From positions 28,424,877-28,488,876 of the forward strand of contig JAKSZU010000016.1 of NCBI GenBank assembly GCA_026018925.1: a stretch of DNA of 64,000 bases, written 5' to 3'. Under the pieces are notes generated by a model, which worked only from the letters and a program-made list of their open reading frames with translations, was not told the DNA's origin and made no database searches. The translations under genes and the position numbers were made by a program. Numbering within the stretch: the first letter of the stretch is position 1; each line of letters opens with the position of its first letter. This stretch comes from Tupaia tana (lineage: Eukaryota > Chordata > Mammalia > Scandentia > Tupaiidae). Positions 52,470 to 63,292 of the stretch are shown here, piece after piece.

Positions 52470-52485
52470 CTTCTTCTTCTTTTTT

Positions 52486-52643
52486 TAAAGAGAATTGTTT
52501 ACTTTACTCCACTTATTATTATTATTTTTTAATTTGACCACTGAGATACAGAGGGAGAAAGCAAACCACCAGGTCCAGGACTCAAACTGCATTTGGCCAT
52601 GTGGGAATCCCGTGCCTTTAATCACCACACCACCTGCTGGCCC
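52486..52643 (-). mobile_element. SINE-S, full length
   Basis: TTTAATTTGACCACTGAG tail side; head at 52643. The CT stretch is short. Confidence 0.85.
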
Positions 52644-52735
52644 TTTTATAAGTTTCTTGAGATTAATTCTCATTGTCTACCTAGTGCATAGTAAGTACTC
52701 AGTGAATGAGTATTGAATAAATGTATTACTCACGT
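52644..52735 (+). repeat. L2/MIR-type 3' end
   Basis: TAGTGCATAGTAAGTACTC followed by GTATTGAATAAATG fits the 3' terminus of L2 or MIR elements. Confidence 0.45.
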
Positions 52736-52736
52736 T

Positions 52737-53018
52737 ATCTTAAAATTTTTTAGTTTGCTGTGGTGTGTGTATGCTCACTGGGTGGGGAGAGCTAGAGAGA
52801 GAAAGAGAGACGAAGTGAGAAAAAGTGAGAAAATACCCTCTAGGGGGATGGCCATGTCACACAGTTTCTTCTCCTCCATTCTTCTCTCGGAATTTTTGGC
52901 ATGTATGCATGCACGCACAAACATCCGGCATGTTTTTCAAGCTCCTGGCTCTGGGACTTGAACCACTCAGTTGGCCATTTGGGATCCAGCAGCCTTAACC
53001 ACAGTGTCACTAGCTGAC
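52737..53018 (-). mobile_element. SINE-M/L, full length
   Basis: TTTTAGTTTGCTGTGG on the tail side and CCACTCAGTTGGCC (extra bases) near the head. Confidence 0.8.
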
Positions 53019-53439
53019 TCAAAAACTACATTTTAATAGTTGCATTGTGCTGGTAAATGTTTATCAAACAGCCAATTCCTGTGGTAGTGGGATGGTATCT
53101 GGGAGGGAGAAACTCTGATTTGTAATGTTTGATAACTTCTGTGATATAAACACACTTACCATGGCCAGTTTGATAGCTAGTTTTCAAAATCCTGGCAATT
53201 TGAAAACTGGCTATTGTGAGCTAGTGCCAGCCACCTCTAGCATACCACTGCATGTACTCACCAAAGAATTTTGTAACGTGGGTTAACCTGATCCCTCATG
53301 TTTTTAGGTTGATATGTATTTTATTTTTTAATTTTGAGTTTTGATTCTTTAGTTACAAAGGATGATATTTTGTTAGATTTGTAAATATTGACATTTAAAA
53401 GTAAAACTCACTCTTATTTTAAAACAATTGTTTCTTCTG
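53019..53439. other. Unique sequence
   Basis: Nothing is recognised. Confidence 0.4.
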
Positions 53440-53680
53440 GGGGTCAGCAGATGGTGGGGTGGTTAAGGTGCTTGATTCCCACATGGCTGACCTAGGGGCT
53501 TGAAAATCATGTCTGGCATTTGCGTGCCCAAAATTCCAGGAGGAGATTGGAGGAGAAGGGATTGTGGCATGGATATTCCTCTGGGGGTGATTTCTCACTT
53601 TTCCTTTCTCTCTGTCTCTAGCAAGCACATATTACTATGGCAAAACCTTGAACAAATGAACAAACAAAACAAAACAAAAA
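53440..53680 (+). mobile_element. SINE-L with deleted B box
   Basis: TGGCTGACCTAGGGGCTTG shows that the B-box segment is lost. The tail is (AACAA)n. Confidence 0.8.
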
Positions 53681-54258
53681 ATTTCTGTGGGAGAGACAGG
53701 CATGACCTTCCAACCCAATGTCAGCTAGCCTGGATGACTGGCGTGCGTGTGTGCACCCAACATGCTCAGGAACGTCTCAGGATGTGAACTCGGGTGAAGG
53801 AAAAGATGGATCAACAAGATATCTTAAATGTCGCTGGTATGACCGCATAGGTGTAACTGCATTGGAAACAGCTTGGTGTTTATCATCTCCTAAAGTGGAA
53901 CACTCACGTACACTATGACCAGCAATTTCTATCTTAGATATATACCAAGAGAAACTCATTTCCTTGTATAAGAACTGTGAAAAAGAATGTAGCAGCATGG
54001 TTCACAGGAGCAAAGTTTTAGAAATAATTAAAATACCCACCGATAGGAAGATAAATAATGCGTATGATGTAGTTGCATAATTAGATATATTAGTCAAAAC
54101 AGATGAGCTACAGCAGTGTGAAACAATGTGAATGAAATTTCAGCAAAATAATATTTAGAAGTATAATTTCTAAAGGATTACCTAAAACATGACACCCTTT
54201 TTTATAGTTAAAAATAACTAAAGAGCAACAAGATAAGACATTTTAAGAATATGTAAGG

Positions 54259-54499
54259 GGGACCAGCAGTTAGCGTAATGGCTATGTCACTGAACTCCCA
54301 TGTAGTCTACCATGGTTCGAGTCTCGGACCTGGTGGCTTAAACTCACGCTGGGTGCTTGTGTGTGCGTGCTCAAGATCCCAAGAGGAGAATGGAGGAGAA
54401 GGGCGTTGCCATCCCCCTGGGGGGGGGGGGGTGATTTCTCGCTTTCTGTCTCTCTTTCTGGTGAGCGCACACGCCCTATAGCAAAAACCTCTTAAAACA
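54259..54499 (+). mobile_element. SINE-L, first of a tandem pair
   Basis: GGGGACCAGCAGTTAGCGTA head, and the central G-run expanded to about 13 G near 54420. Confidence 0.9.
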
Positions 54500-54512
54500 A
54501 AATATCTATCGG

Positions 54513-54766
54513 GACCAGCAAATGGTGTAATGATTACGTCGCTGGACTCCCACATGGCTAACCACAGTTCGAGTCTCAAACCTGGCAGCTTGGAACTTAT
54601 GCCAGGTACGTGTGCATGTGTGCCCAAAATCCCGAGAGGAGAATGAAGGAGAAGGGATTGTGGCTTTGCCATCCACCCCAGGAAGTGATTTCTTGCCTTC
54701 TGTCTCTGTCTCTCTCTGTGTTTCTGACAAGTGCACACATATTATAGCAAAAATCTCTCTTAAAAT
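54513..54766 (+). mobile_element. SINE-L, second of a tandem pair, with TSD
   Basis: AATATCTAT lies before its head (about 54502-54510) and again after its tail (about 54769-54777). Confidence 0.9.
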
Positions 54767-54962
54767 ATAATATCTATGTTAAAGAGAGAGAGGGTATGAA
54801 GGAAATGATAAATGCTAGATCAAGGGTGATGGTTACTTTGGGTGTGGAGAGGCCTGAGTTGCTGGTTGGGGGACTGTAGGTTAGATTTAGGTTATGAAAC
54901 TTTTGTTTCAGGTGGTTGCTTCTTGATGTTTATCAAATAATTAAAAATAAATAATTAAGTGA

Positions 54963-55332
54963 ATTGATATGGCTTGACAAGGACCAATGCAAAAATATGT
55001 CATGAGCTAAAATTATGATTAAACTAATTTTTGCTTCAGAAGCCTTATAATAAAGAAACATTAAAATAATTAAAGTTGTCCATTCTCTTTTATAAGCGTA
55101 TGCAGTGATATTTAAATACCATGTGGTTTGATACCCACTGTCCACTTAAATAATGAACAAGCTGTTCCCCAGCAGCCAGAGATTTTTTATACTTTATTTT
55201 TCTTAAAAATTAAATGCCATTTCACTTAACTCATGGAGTTTTATCCTAACTCAGTTGAACAAATCAACAAACGTCATAAACTATAATAACAATTATTAGC
55301 TATAAACTATTATTTTATTAGAAACTCATCTT
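54963..55332. other. Unique sequence
   Basis: AT-rich, nothing recognised. Confidence 0.4.
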
Positions 55333-55568
55333 TCTTTTTTTCTAATGGTCAAAACGTACATGCATTTTCCAGAGAGAGACAGAGGGATGGGAGAAAGCAC
55401 CCTCCATGAGGATGTGATCACACTGCAACCCCTTCTCCATTTCTCCATCCTTTCAGTATTTTGAGCATGCACAATGCCTGGTGTGTTTTTTAAGCCACCA
55501 AAGCTGGGATTCGAGCCATAGTTGGCCATGTGGGATTTCGGTCCCTTAACCAGTAGACTGTGGTGCCA
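55333..55568 (-). mobile_element. SINE-M, full length
   Basis: GAGGATGTGATCACACTG in the centre and TTAACCAGTAGACTGTGG at the head. AACTCAT lies on both sides. Confidence 0.75.
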
Positions 55569-55640
55569 CTTGAGTAACTCATTTGTTAATGAATGGAATG
55601 AGCTGATGTTATCTATTATGCTTTTTTTTTAATATTTTTT

Positions 55641-56470
55641 ACATTAATTCACTATACATCATTACAGCATACAAATGAATTTTCCATCCAAAATATACTG
55701 TGTATTGGCTCAATCAAGCACATCAACATAATGTTTTCAGCAAATAATTTTCTAATTCTTATGTCTTGTATACTTGGTTTTTTGTTTTGCCATCCTTGAT
55801 TCCTTATCCCTCACCCTCTGCCATGTCCCACCCTCCTCCCACATTGTCTCTGGTATCCATGGTTGCTTTCTATGCCTTCCCCACATTTAATTGATTTGCT
55901 AATTAACTTAATTAGTCTAAATATATCCAATAGCTAGCACAGCTGATATATACCTATACATGAACCCAAGTCTTACTTTAGGCATAAACCCCAGTGAGTA
56001 GAATGAACATATTATAAAGTAGTACCCAGCTGGGGCTATATAGCTTACTGCAGTCATCAAATATGCATTTTTTAAAAAATTTCGATATGAACAGTTTTAC
56101 CGTTTTTTTTCTCCTGCAATTTTTTTAAAATTACTTAACATTCATTCCCTGAGCATCACCACAACGTACTAAATGTAGTTTCCCATCTAGAATAAACTGC
56201 ATGTTATCATGCATGTTATCATCAATAATATTCCATTTCTACTTTCATACATATGTATACGTATATATAGATATGTTTTTTACCCCATGTTTGACCCTCT
56301 GCCCTTTCCCATTCTCTTATTATACTATCTCTGCTATATACAGTTGTCTTCCATTCCTTTTTCCCCAACATTTTATTCATCATACAATATCATAAGTAAT
56401 CTAACTACTTTCAGCAGGTAATTTCAAGAAGAGTAGTTTTGAACTGGTAATGATATTTCCTTGAAACTTA
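55641..56470 (-). repeat. Two diverged modules in the HAL1 3' region
   Basis: 55641-55700 and 56137-56199 align (ACATTAATTCACTATACATC versus ACATTCATTCCCTGAGCATC; both end in AATAWACTG). Later parts also correspond (CTCTGGTATCCATGG versus CTCTGCTATATACAG). Each module is preceded on the left by a T-rich run. Confidence 0.5.
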
Positions 56471-56775
56471 AAGCCTAGAAAGGTTAGTATTCTGTTCAAA
56501 TAGTAGGTACATGCACCTATCAACAGCTCAAGACAGGACAAAAATCCTTTAAAACTGGAAAACAAAGCTTAGGAGAAAAGCAGCAATAATTCAGTCAAGT
56601 CACAGAATGTTGTTTCATCGGTTCAGTCTCATGTTCTTAATCTTTCTTCTGTTAAGGTTCGATCTTCCAGATTGAATTCTGGGATATAATATTCATCTCC
56701 AAACATTGTCCCTACAATTAAGTTGCCCATTTTCTTAGTTTTTGAACTCTTATTTTTGTGTGTCTGCATTTAATT

Positions 56776-57771
56776 TTACTGACATAGCACTCCCTTAAGA
56801 ACTTCTTGGAGATCTGGTCTGGTGCTGGTAAATTCTTTCAGGTTTTGTTTATCTGGGAAAGTTCGTGTCTTCTCTTCCCAAAGGAATGATAACCTTGCTG
56901 GGTACAGAATTCTCGGTTGAAACTGCTTTTCCCTTAATACTTTGAATATATTTTCCCATTCTCTCCTTGCTCGCATTGTTTCCGATGAGAGGTCTGCTGT
57001 TAGTCTGATGGGATACCCTTTGTAGGTAACTTGCCTTTTTTCTCTTGCCAGTCTTAGTATCTTGTCTTTGTCTGTGGTTTTGGTCAATCTGGCTATAATG
57101 TGTCTTGGAGAAGATCTTCTTGGGTTGATTTTATTTGGGGTCCTCTGTATTTCTTGGGACTGAATCTTTGAGTGCCTCTCCAGGTTTGGAGAGTTTTCTT
57201 GCAGGATTTCATGGAATAGATTATCAATGCCCTTATGAGTCTCTTCACCCTCTGGGATGCCTATTATCCGGATGTTTGGACGTTTAATTGTATCTAGTAC
57301 TTCTCGCATATTATTCTCAAATTTTTGGGCCATTTTCTCAGTCTTTGTGGTGGATTTTTCTAGGCCAGCCATTTTCTCTTCTACATTAGAGATTCTATTT
57401 TCTGTATGATCTAGTCTGCTTTTAATACTTTCAAGGGAGATTTTGACTTCTTGTATTATAGCCTTCATCTCTAACAGTTCCATCTGATTCTTTTGTAAAG
57501 TGTGAAATTCCTCTTTTAGATCTTGCATGAATTTCCTCACCTCCTGGAACTCTTCAACTCCTTTCTCCTTTCTCTTCAGCAGTTCCTTCTCTCTCTTCTC
57601 TTCCATCTCTGTTAGCTTTGCCATTATGAATGTTCTGAATTCTTTATCAGACATTTCCATGATTTCCATTGAACTGTGTGTGGATGAAGAGGAGCTATTC
57701 GTTTCCCTTGTGGGAGAGGTATTTTCCTGCTTCCCCATATTTCTTGTGGTCCTGCAGCGATTTCTAGTCAT
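56776..57771 (-). CDS. LINE-1 ORF1 protein (HAL1), intact 331 codons
   Basis: ORF1p is the RNA-binding, trimer-forming chaperone of L1 particles. Visible parts: a Ser-rich N-terminus (residues 20-35); a long heptad coiled coil (about 45-160, e.g. KFMQDLKEEFHTLQKNQMEL); an RRM starting at RPNIRIIGIPEGEE (164-177); and a C-terminal domain with TYKGYPIRLTADLS (about 249-262), ARREW (268-272) and ILYPARLSF (288-296). The length is close to that of other mammalian L1 ORF1p (about 340-370). The start is the ATG at 57771, supported by the same MTRN start in the decayed copy. No stop or frameshift is present. Its retained frame suggests a fairly recent insertion or slow decay; function was not tested. 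Confidence 0.9.
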   Translation of the reverse strand: MTRNRCRTTRNMGKQENTSPTRETNSSSSSTHSSMEIMEMSDKEFRTFIMAKLTEMEEKREKELLKRKEKGVEEFQEVRKFMQDLKEEFHTLQKNQMELLEMKAIIQEVKISLESIKSRLDHTENRISNVEEKMAGLEKSTTKTEKMAQKFENNMREVLDTIKRPNIRIIGIPEGEETHKGIDNLFHEILQENSPNLERHSKIQSQEIQRTPNKINPRRSSPRHIIARLTKTTDKDKILRLAREKRQVTYKGYPIRLTADLSSETMRARREWENIFKVLREKQFQPRILYPARLSFLWEEKTRTFPDKQNLKEFTSTRPDLQEVLKGVLCQ

Positions 57772-57944
57772 CTGGTGGATGATCGGTTTCTTCCCAAACT
57801 TGAAAGTTCAAACTGATACAGAGACCGGAGACTTGAAGGTGGTCTTCCTACCACATGGGTTTTGTATGCTGGAGGCCCAGTGATCAGTGGGACATCTTCC
57901 TTTCTCCCAAAATGGCTAGATCGCAGGAGCCATGGAGCTGTCTC

Positions 57945-58045
57945 TCTATTATACTTTGATTAAAGAAATTGTTAAATTGTCTGCGTCATTCTCATGGCTT
58001 TACCCCTTGAACTACTGTGCAATAGCTAGGTAGGCAAGGAGTGTC
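57945..58045. other. Unique sequence
   Basis: Right flank of the HAL1-like element. Confidence 0.4.
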
Positions 58046-58184
58046 CTTTTTTTTTTTTTTTTTTTGTGGGGTGGGGATAGGTTTTAGCTACAGGGCATGT
58101 GTGCTCGCCAGAGAGACAGAAAGCGAAAAATCACCCCCCCCCCCCCCAGGGGGGATGGCCACACTGCAATCCCTTCTTCTCCAA
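58046..58184 (-). mobile_element. SINE-L, head missing
   Basis: T-tail, CTGTAGCTAAAACC, CT-rich part and a C15 run of the central module; it stops at TTCTTCTCCA. The element is 5' truncated. Confidence 0.8.
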
Positions 58185-58420
58185 GCAAATAGGAAAATGC
58201 ATGTGCCTGTGTGTCTAAATATATGTGTGCTAAGTAAAACGAAGATATATATCTATATATAAACACACACACAATCGTAATTTGTATTACAACTGTAACA
58301 TATATTCCAATATAGAAATGTAATATAGTTCTTACATTATTTATCTCATCCTTTAAAGTTGACATTTTCTATGACTTATACATAAATATTAATACAAACA
58401 TTCTTTATAAGCAAAGGTGT
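58185..58420. other. Unique AT-rich sequence
   Basis: Short TA/CA tracts near 58250-58270; nothing else. Confidence 0.4.
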
Positions 58421-58557
58421 GTGTTTCAGAACTTAATTTTTTATTTCAAAGTAATTTCACACTTAGGAAAGTATTGTAAGAATAATATAGATAATCCTTA
58501 CATACTGTTTTTCCCAGATTTCCTAAATGTCAACATTTTGTTTTTTCATTCTATGGT

Positions 58558-58594
<37 letters not shown>

Positions 58595-59230
58595 TTTTCC
58601 TGAACCTATTAAGAGAGTAAATTGAAGTATTTGCCCCTGAATACTATCAAGTATCTGTCCTGAAATCTAGGATGTTCTGATACATACCTACAGTGTAATG
58701 GTATGAGAATAGCACTTAACACTGCTATCTATGTATTATCAATTCAGTATATTGTATTCAAATTTCAAGTTGTCCCCAGATGACACATATTTTTCCTCAC
58801 CCCTTTCTGGTCCACTGTCTATCTGGGATCATGTGTTGCATTTAGCTATCTTGACTCTTTAGTGTCTGTAGCACTTCATAAGTCTGTTATTATCTTTCAT
58901 GATCTTGACATTCTGAAGAGTATAGCTCGGGACCAGCAAATGGCGGAATGGTTATGTCACTGGACTCCCACGTGACCGACCATGGTTCGAGTCCTGGATC
59001 CAGTGGCTTGAAACTCATGCTGGGCGTGTGTGAATATGTGTGCCCAAAATCCTGAGAGGAGAATGGAGAAGGAATTACGGCATGGCCATCCTCTCTGGGG
59101 AGTGATTTCTTGCTTCCTGTGTCTCTGTCTCTCTTTGTCTCTCTGGTGAGTGCACACACCCTATAGCAAGAAAATCTCCCCCCCCAAAATAAGAAAGAGT
59201 ACAGCTCAGTTACATGTATCAGATATGTGA
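58421..59230. mobile_element. L1M 3' UTR fragment with internal (GT)n and SINE
   Basis: TTTTTCCTGAACCTATTAAGAG, in part, GGGATCATGTGTTGCATTTAG, TTGACTCTTTAGTGTC and TTTCATGATCTTGACATTCT match the 3' UTR of old L1M. A GT array lies at 58558-58593. The strand is uncertain. The SINE at 58929 interrupts its right end. Confidence 0.7.
58929..59194 (+). mobile_element. SINE-L with TSD in the L1M fragment
   Basis: AGAGTAYAGCTC is at 58916-58927 and about 59196-59207. Complete, with C7 before the A-tail. Confidence 0.9.
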
Positions 59231-59303
59231 TTAAAAATTTTTACTGATTCAGTGTAAGATCAGAAAATGAGAAGAGAATGAGAGAAACAAGAAAAGACCT
59301 TTT

Positions 59304-59569
59304 TTTTTTTTTTTTTTTTTTTAGAGGTTTTTGCTATAGGGCGCGTGCGCTCGCCAGACAGAGAGATACATAGAGACAGAATGAGAGAAATCACCCCCCA
59401 GAGGGGATGGTCACGCCGCAATCCCTTCTCCTCCATTCTCCTCTCGGGATCTTGGGCACGCACGCACACGCTCCTGGCGTGAGTTTTAAGCCACCGGGTC
59501 CGGGACACGAACCGCGGTCGACTACGTGGTAGTCCAGTGACATAGCCATTACGCTAACTGCTGGTTCCC
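59304..59569 (-). mobile_element. SINE-L, young GGGAACC subfamily, with TSD
   Basis: AAGAAAAGACCTTTT (59289-59303) and AAGAAAAGGCTTTT (59570-59583). CpG-rich. Confidence 0.95.
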
Positions 59570-59714
59570 AAGAAAAGGCTTTTGATTGCTTAGCAGAGGC
59601 TAAGAATAGACAGTAGTCAACCACTTGTGTTCAAAGTAATTGTGAGGTGATTTTCAGTTTTCAAAACCAATGGTATTATCAATGAAATAGGGATGATACT
59701 AATTAAGATTATGG

Positions 59715-59803
59715 AAGACCAGCAGGTGGTATGGGGGTTTAGGTGCTGGACACCTATTTGCCAGTCATCGTTCAAATCCTGGACCTGTTGCTTGCTTTCT
59801 CAC

Positions 59804-59847
<44 letters not shown>

Positions 59848-59930
59848 TCTCTTTCTCTGTCTGTCTCTCTCTGGTGAGCACACACACCCTATAGCAAATG
59901 AAATAATAATAATAATAATAAAGTTAAAAA
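59715..59930 (+). mobile_element. SINE-H, clearest S/L hybrid
   Basis: The head leads directly into TTGCTTTCTCACTTCC, as in SINE-S, then a (TC)n expansion (59808-59857), then GTGAGCACACACACCCTATAGC, in part, as in SINE-L, and (AAT)n. The central module is absent. Confidence 0.85.
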
Positions 59931-62900
59931 ATGATTATAGAGACATGCATTTAGATACTTCTGTTCTCATATAAAGGACATAGTTGATTGAGAGGCTAAT
60001 GTCCCATACCTCCCCTTCCTTGCTTGGAAAGAAAAGACTATTGGGAGAAAGCAAAGCTAACAGAGTTACCATTCAGAAACTGTACTTTCAAAAGTCTTTT
60101 TCAGAAGAGAGGGAGTGATTTCTCAGAAACTAGAAACATGGCTGGAAAACAAAGACAGTAGATATTTGACACCTGTTACATGTCCAGATTGCCTCAGGAC
60201 ATGGGGTGATAGAGAAGATAAGTTTCGGGAGACTTGAATTGAAAAGTTTGATTTACATGTTTGTCTGTGTCCAGTCTTCAAAGAGGTTCATTAAAGATCA
60301 CAGTTTTAATTTGAGGTTTAAAACTTGGCCTTTGACTTATCTGAACTCTTACTTTTCTATTACCTGCAAACATGGTCTTTAAAAATAATAGGGTAGTTGT
60401 CTTGTTTTGTCCTTTATTTGCAAGTATTTTCTCACTCTCATGGATTTAGAGCACGCATCTCTTAAATTAACACCCATATGGAGAATACATTATGGGTGGC
60501 TATATATGCACATGTTGTAGCACCTCTTCTCTGAAGAACTGAAAACTTCACCCTGAATTTTAAAACTATACATTTTTACAGAGGCTTGGTGGTAGAGAAA
60601 GCAAGATTTGAGTTTTGGATCCTATTTTTCACTTCTAATTCTGGTGGATTGTGTCTTTCACTTGTCTAATTGAAAAATGGGAAAATAGCACAAAAGCCTT
60701 TAACTTCTGAAAAGACAAAGGAACTTTATTTGATTTGATCTGGGATTTATTATTTTATATGTTCAAAATATCAAAATAATAAGTGGAAAGGAAAGAAAAA
60801 TAGGAAAGTTGGTAGTACAGTAAGGGGAACAAATTGGTGGTGAATTACTTTGATAAACGCAACATTTAGCCATGTTCACCTAAGTATCATTTTTCTCTGA
60901 ATAACTCTGAGTTTACTCAGAGAAGGGCTGTTTTGTGATAAATAGAACACCTAATGAAGATATTAAATATTAATTGGACATTTATTGCACTTTGGCTGTT
61001 GAGAATTGTATGGCAGAAGCAGTGGTTATATTTGTTTTGAAATTGTCTGGCCCATGTTTCTCCTGTTGAGTCCAAGGAATTTACAAGCTCTTTTGGGAGT
61101 TTCTAGTGTGCATATGAACTTAGACTTCTTTTCATGGACGAGGATGTCACAGGTATGTGTATGAGGAGGCGGACAAGAAATTTATAGGATGTTTTTTAAG
61201 CACCGAATCTTTTATGCAAATCTGGAGGAAAAGCTTAAGTTAGCAAGATAGATTTTTATTTTTATCCATAGTTTTATTTTCTGTTTCAAATATGAGGTTT
61301 TTAAGAAATTGGAAAAGTATGAAGGCTTTCGATGGTGCAGGGTATTTTGGTTGACTGCTTAAAAACTTGCACTTGGCATCTGTGATCCACTATAGAGAAT
61401 TTACAGCATTGCACTCTATTTTTCTTGTCATGGCTTTTGTGAGAAAATATTTTCACTATTCTTAGGCTTAAAAAAATCTATTCGTTAAGGCTACTCACAT
61501 TTTGTTTTGTTTTAAGTACCAAGAGTTAAAGCTTTGCAAAGTAATACATTTTGAATTTTGAGGATGAGTTTTTCACATGTGCTGAAATCACTTTGAATCC
61601 ATCCTTTCAAGAAGATACAGCCTATCCTTCCGTTGTTTCTTATTAACTGCTTCAGAGCCTTCATGGATAACTAGGCAAAGCATTTATTTCTCTGAAGTTG
61701 AACTGTGTTCATCTTGAGCTTTCTGAAAGCAGATATGCAATGAGCTCTTGGTGATGAAACCTGTTGGATTTCTGGAGAAGCATCTGGAGTCTGGCTTGTT
61801 AACTAGCAATGATTCAAGTCTTGCAGATTGTAAAGGAGCTGGTGACACCATCAAGGCAGAAAGCAGCCACAGTGAAGGAAGGTAGGAACATCAACAGAAG
61901 GAACCATCACAGTACTTTAAGGCACTCAGGGGTTTTTGTAAGTGTGGACCTAAAGAGCAGTTATAAGAAAGGAATTTTGAGTTCCCATGTATGCTTTTGC
62001 TCTTACGCTTATATGATGGTATCCGAAAAGGATCAGGTGATGGCATAATTGTTAATATGCCTCATTATTTTGTTTTTAGACAGAAAATTAGAAGCTTTTT
62101 ATTAAACGGTACAAAAAGTAAGGGGGTTTATGACATTGCTGCTACAACAGTATATTTTGCATTGTAAAGTTCCTCTTGCATAGCATATTTTGGTGATAAA
62201 AGAATCATTCCTATAACCCTCTTTTCTTTTCATTTTAAAATATAAATATTCATGGCAGAAATCAGAAGGAAAAAGCTAGGATTTCGCCTGTAGCAGAGCA
62301 AAGAACTAGCTGGTTTGTGTGAATAGCTGATAAAATAAAAATGATTTTTATTCATAAAAATGAATAGTAGGTTTTATTGCCTTTTTTAGTGAATAATTCT
62401 ATCTTAAGATTTTATGTTTAATCAATGCTGTTTGTATTTTTTAAAAAGTCCTGTACTTATAGCATGTTTCAGGGATATGTTGAAATATATTTCAAAAACT
62501 GTTTTAATTGGATGTCTGACTTATAGATCTTAAAATGAGATATGTCTTTGAAGTAATACTTGTATATTTTGCATTTTAAATGTTTGGAATGGTGAATCTC
62601 TGAAACAATAATAAGGAATAGATTTTTTAAGAAATATAGGCCACTAACTATATTGATAATACTAGTAATTTCACTAACTTAGTCTGTGGTTTAAAATTAG
62701 TTGATAAATTATGCATCAGCTTTTTCACATGCAAGATGCATTTATAGCATTCTTTCTTTATAGTAGATAGGAATAGTGAAAATTTACCTTAAGTGATATA
62801 AAATACAGATTATTATTATTAAATGTGATAAGATATTGAGTGTTTTAAAGTAAAGCTTAGAGGATTCCTTAAGTCCTACATAAAGTGATTTAGGGTGATG

Positions 62901-63275
62901 GTATGGAATAATATTGTGACTTAAAGTATCATCAACCATGTATAGAATATTAGAGCTGAAAGAAGCCTTAGGGATCTTCTTTTCTATTCTCTTCATAATG
63001 TGGAAGAACATGGTATTTAAATGATTGAACAAAAATGTTTCTTAAAAAGCAGATTTAGAAATTATCATCATTTACTCTTGAAAATGGTGATGGTATTATT
63101 TAGAATTCTTTATAGTTATTTACCTCCTGAAATAGACTACATTCCCATCTTTAAATAGCAGGATTCTAATAATTAAGCATTTTTTAGAAAGCTTGCTACT
63201 TTTGCTATTTCAGGATAATATAAATTATTTTAATCTCAGTCTGTTTGAAATGTCAGATTCATACAGTTTGACCTT
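59931..63275. other. 3.3-kb SINE-free unique stretch
   Basis: This is the longest gap between SINEs in the window. It is AT-rich, with no CpG island. A possible exon lies at 61828-61880, and a faint MIR-like match at about 62945-63005 (TTAGAGCTGAAAGAAGCC). No other repeat is recognised. Confidence 0.5.
61828..61880 (+). other. Weak candidate exon
   Basis: TCTTGCAG precedes ATTGTAAAGGAGCTGGTGAC, and GGAAG|GTAGGA follows. The pyrimidine tract is poor. One frame is open across it, but 53 nt is too short to weigh coding potential. Confidence 0.15.
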
Positions 63276-63292
63276 TACAGTTATTATTTTTT

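Larger units (their letters stand above)
53810..54962 (+). mobile_element. L1M ORF2-end fragment interrupted by two SINEs
   Basis: AAAGTGGAACACTC, CTATGACCAGCAATTTC, ATATACCAAGAGAAACTC and GCAGCATGGTTCACAGGAGC, in part, follow the sense strand of the ORF2 3' end of old L1M. After the SINE pair it continues with GGTGATGGTTACTTTGGG and TGTTTATCAAATAATT. No open frame remains. Confidence 0.75.
55621..57944 (-). mobile_element. HAL1-like half-LINE-1, nearly complete, ORF1 only
   Basis: From right to left (minus strand): a 5' UTR of about 170 nt (57772-57944), ORF1 (56776-57771), a 3' region of about 1.15 kb without any endonuclease or reverse-transcriptase coding, and an A-tail seen as T9 at 55622. 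TCTATTATG (55612-55620) and TCTATTATA (57945-57953) could be a TSD with one mismatch. An L1 with ORF1 but no ORF2, ending in a normal tail, fits HAL1 elements, which move using L1 enzymes supplied in trans. An L1 with internal deletion is the alternative; the second copy at 29310-30960, with the same sequence 3' of ORF1, argues for a family. Confidence 0.75.
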
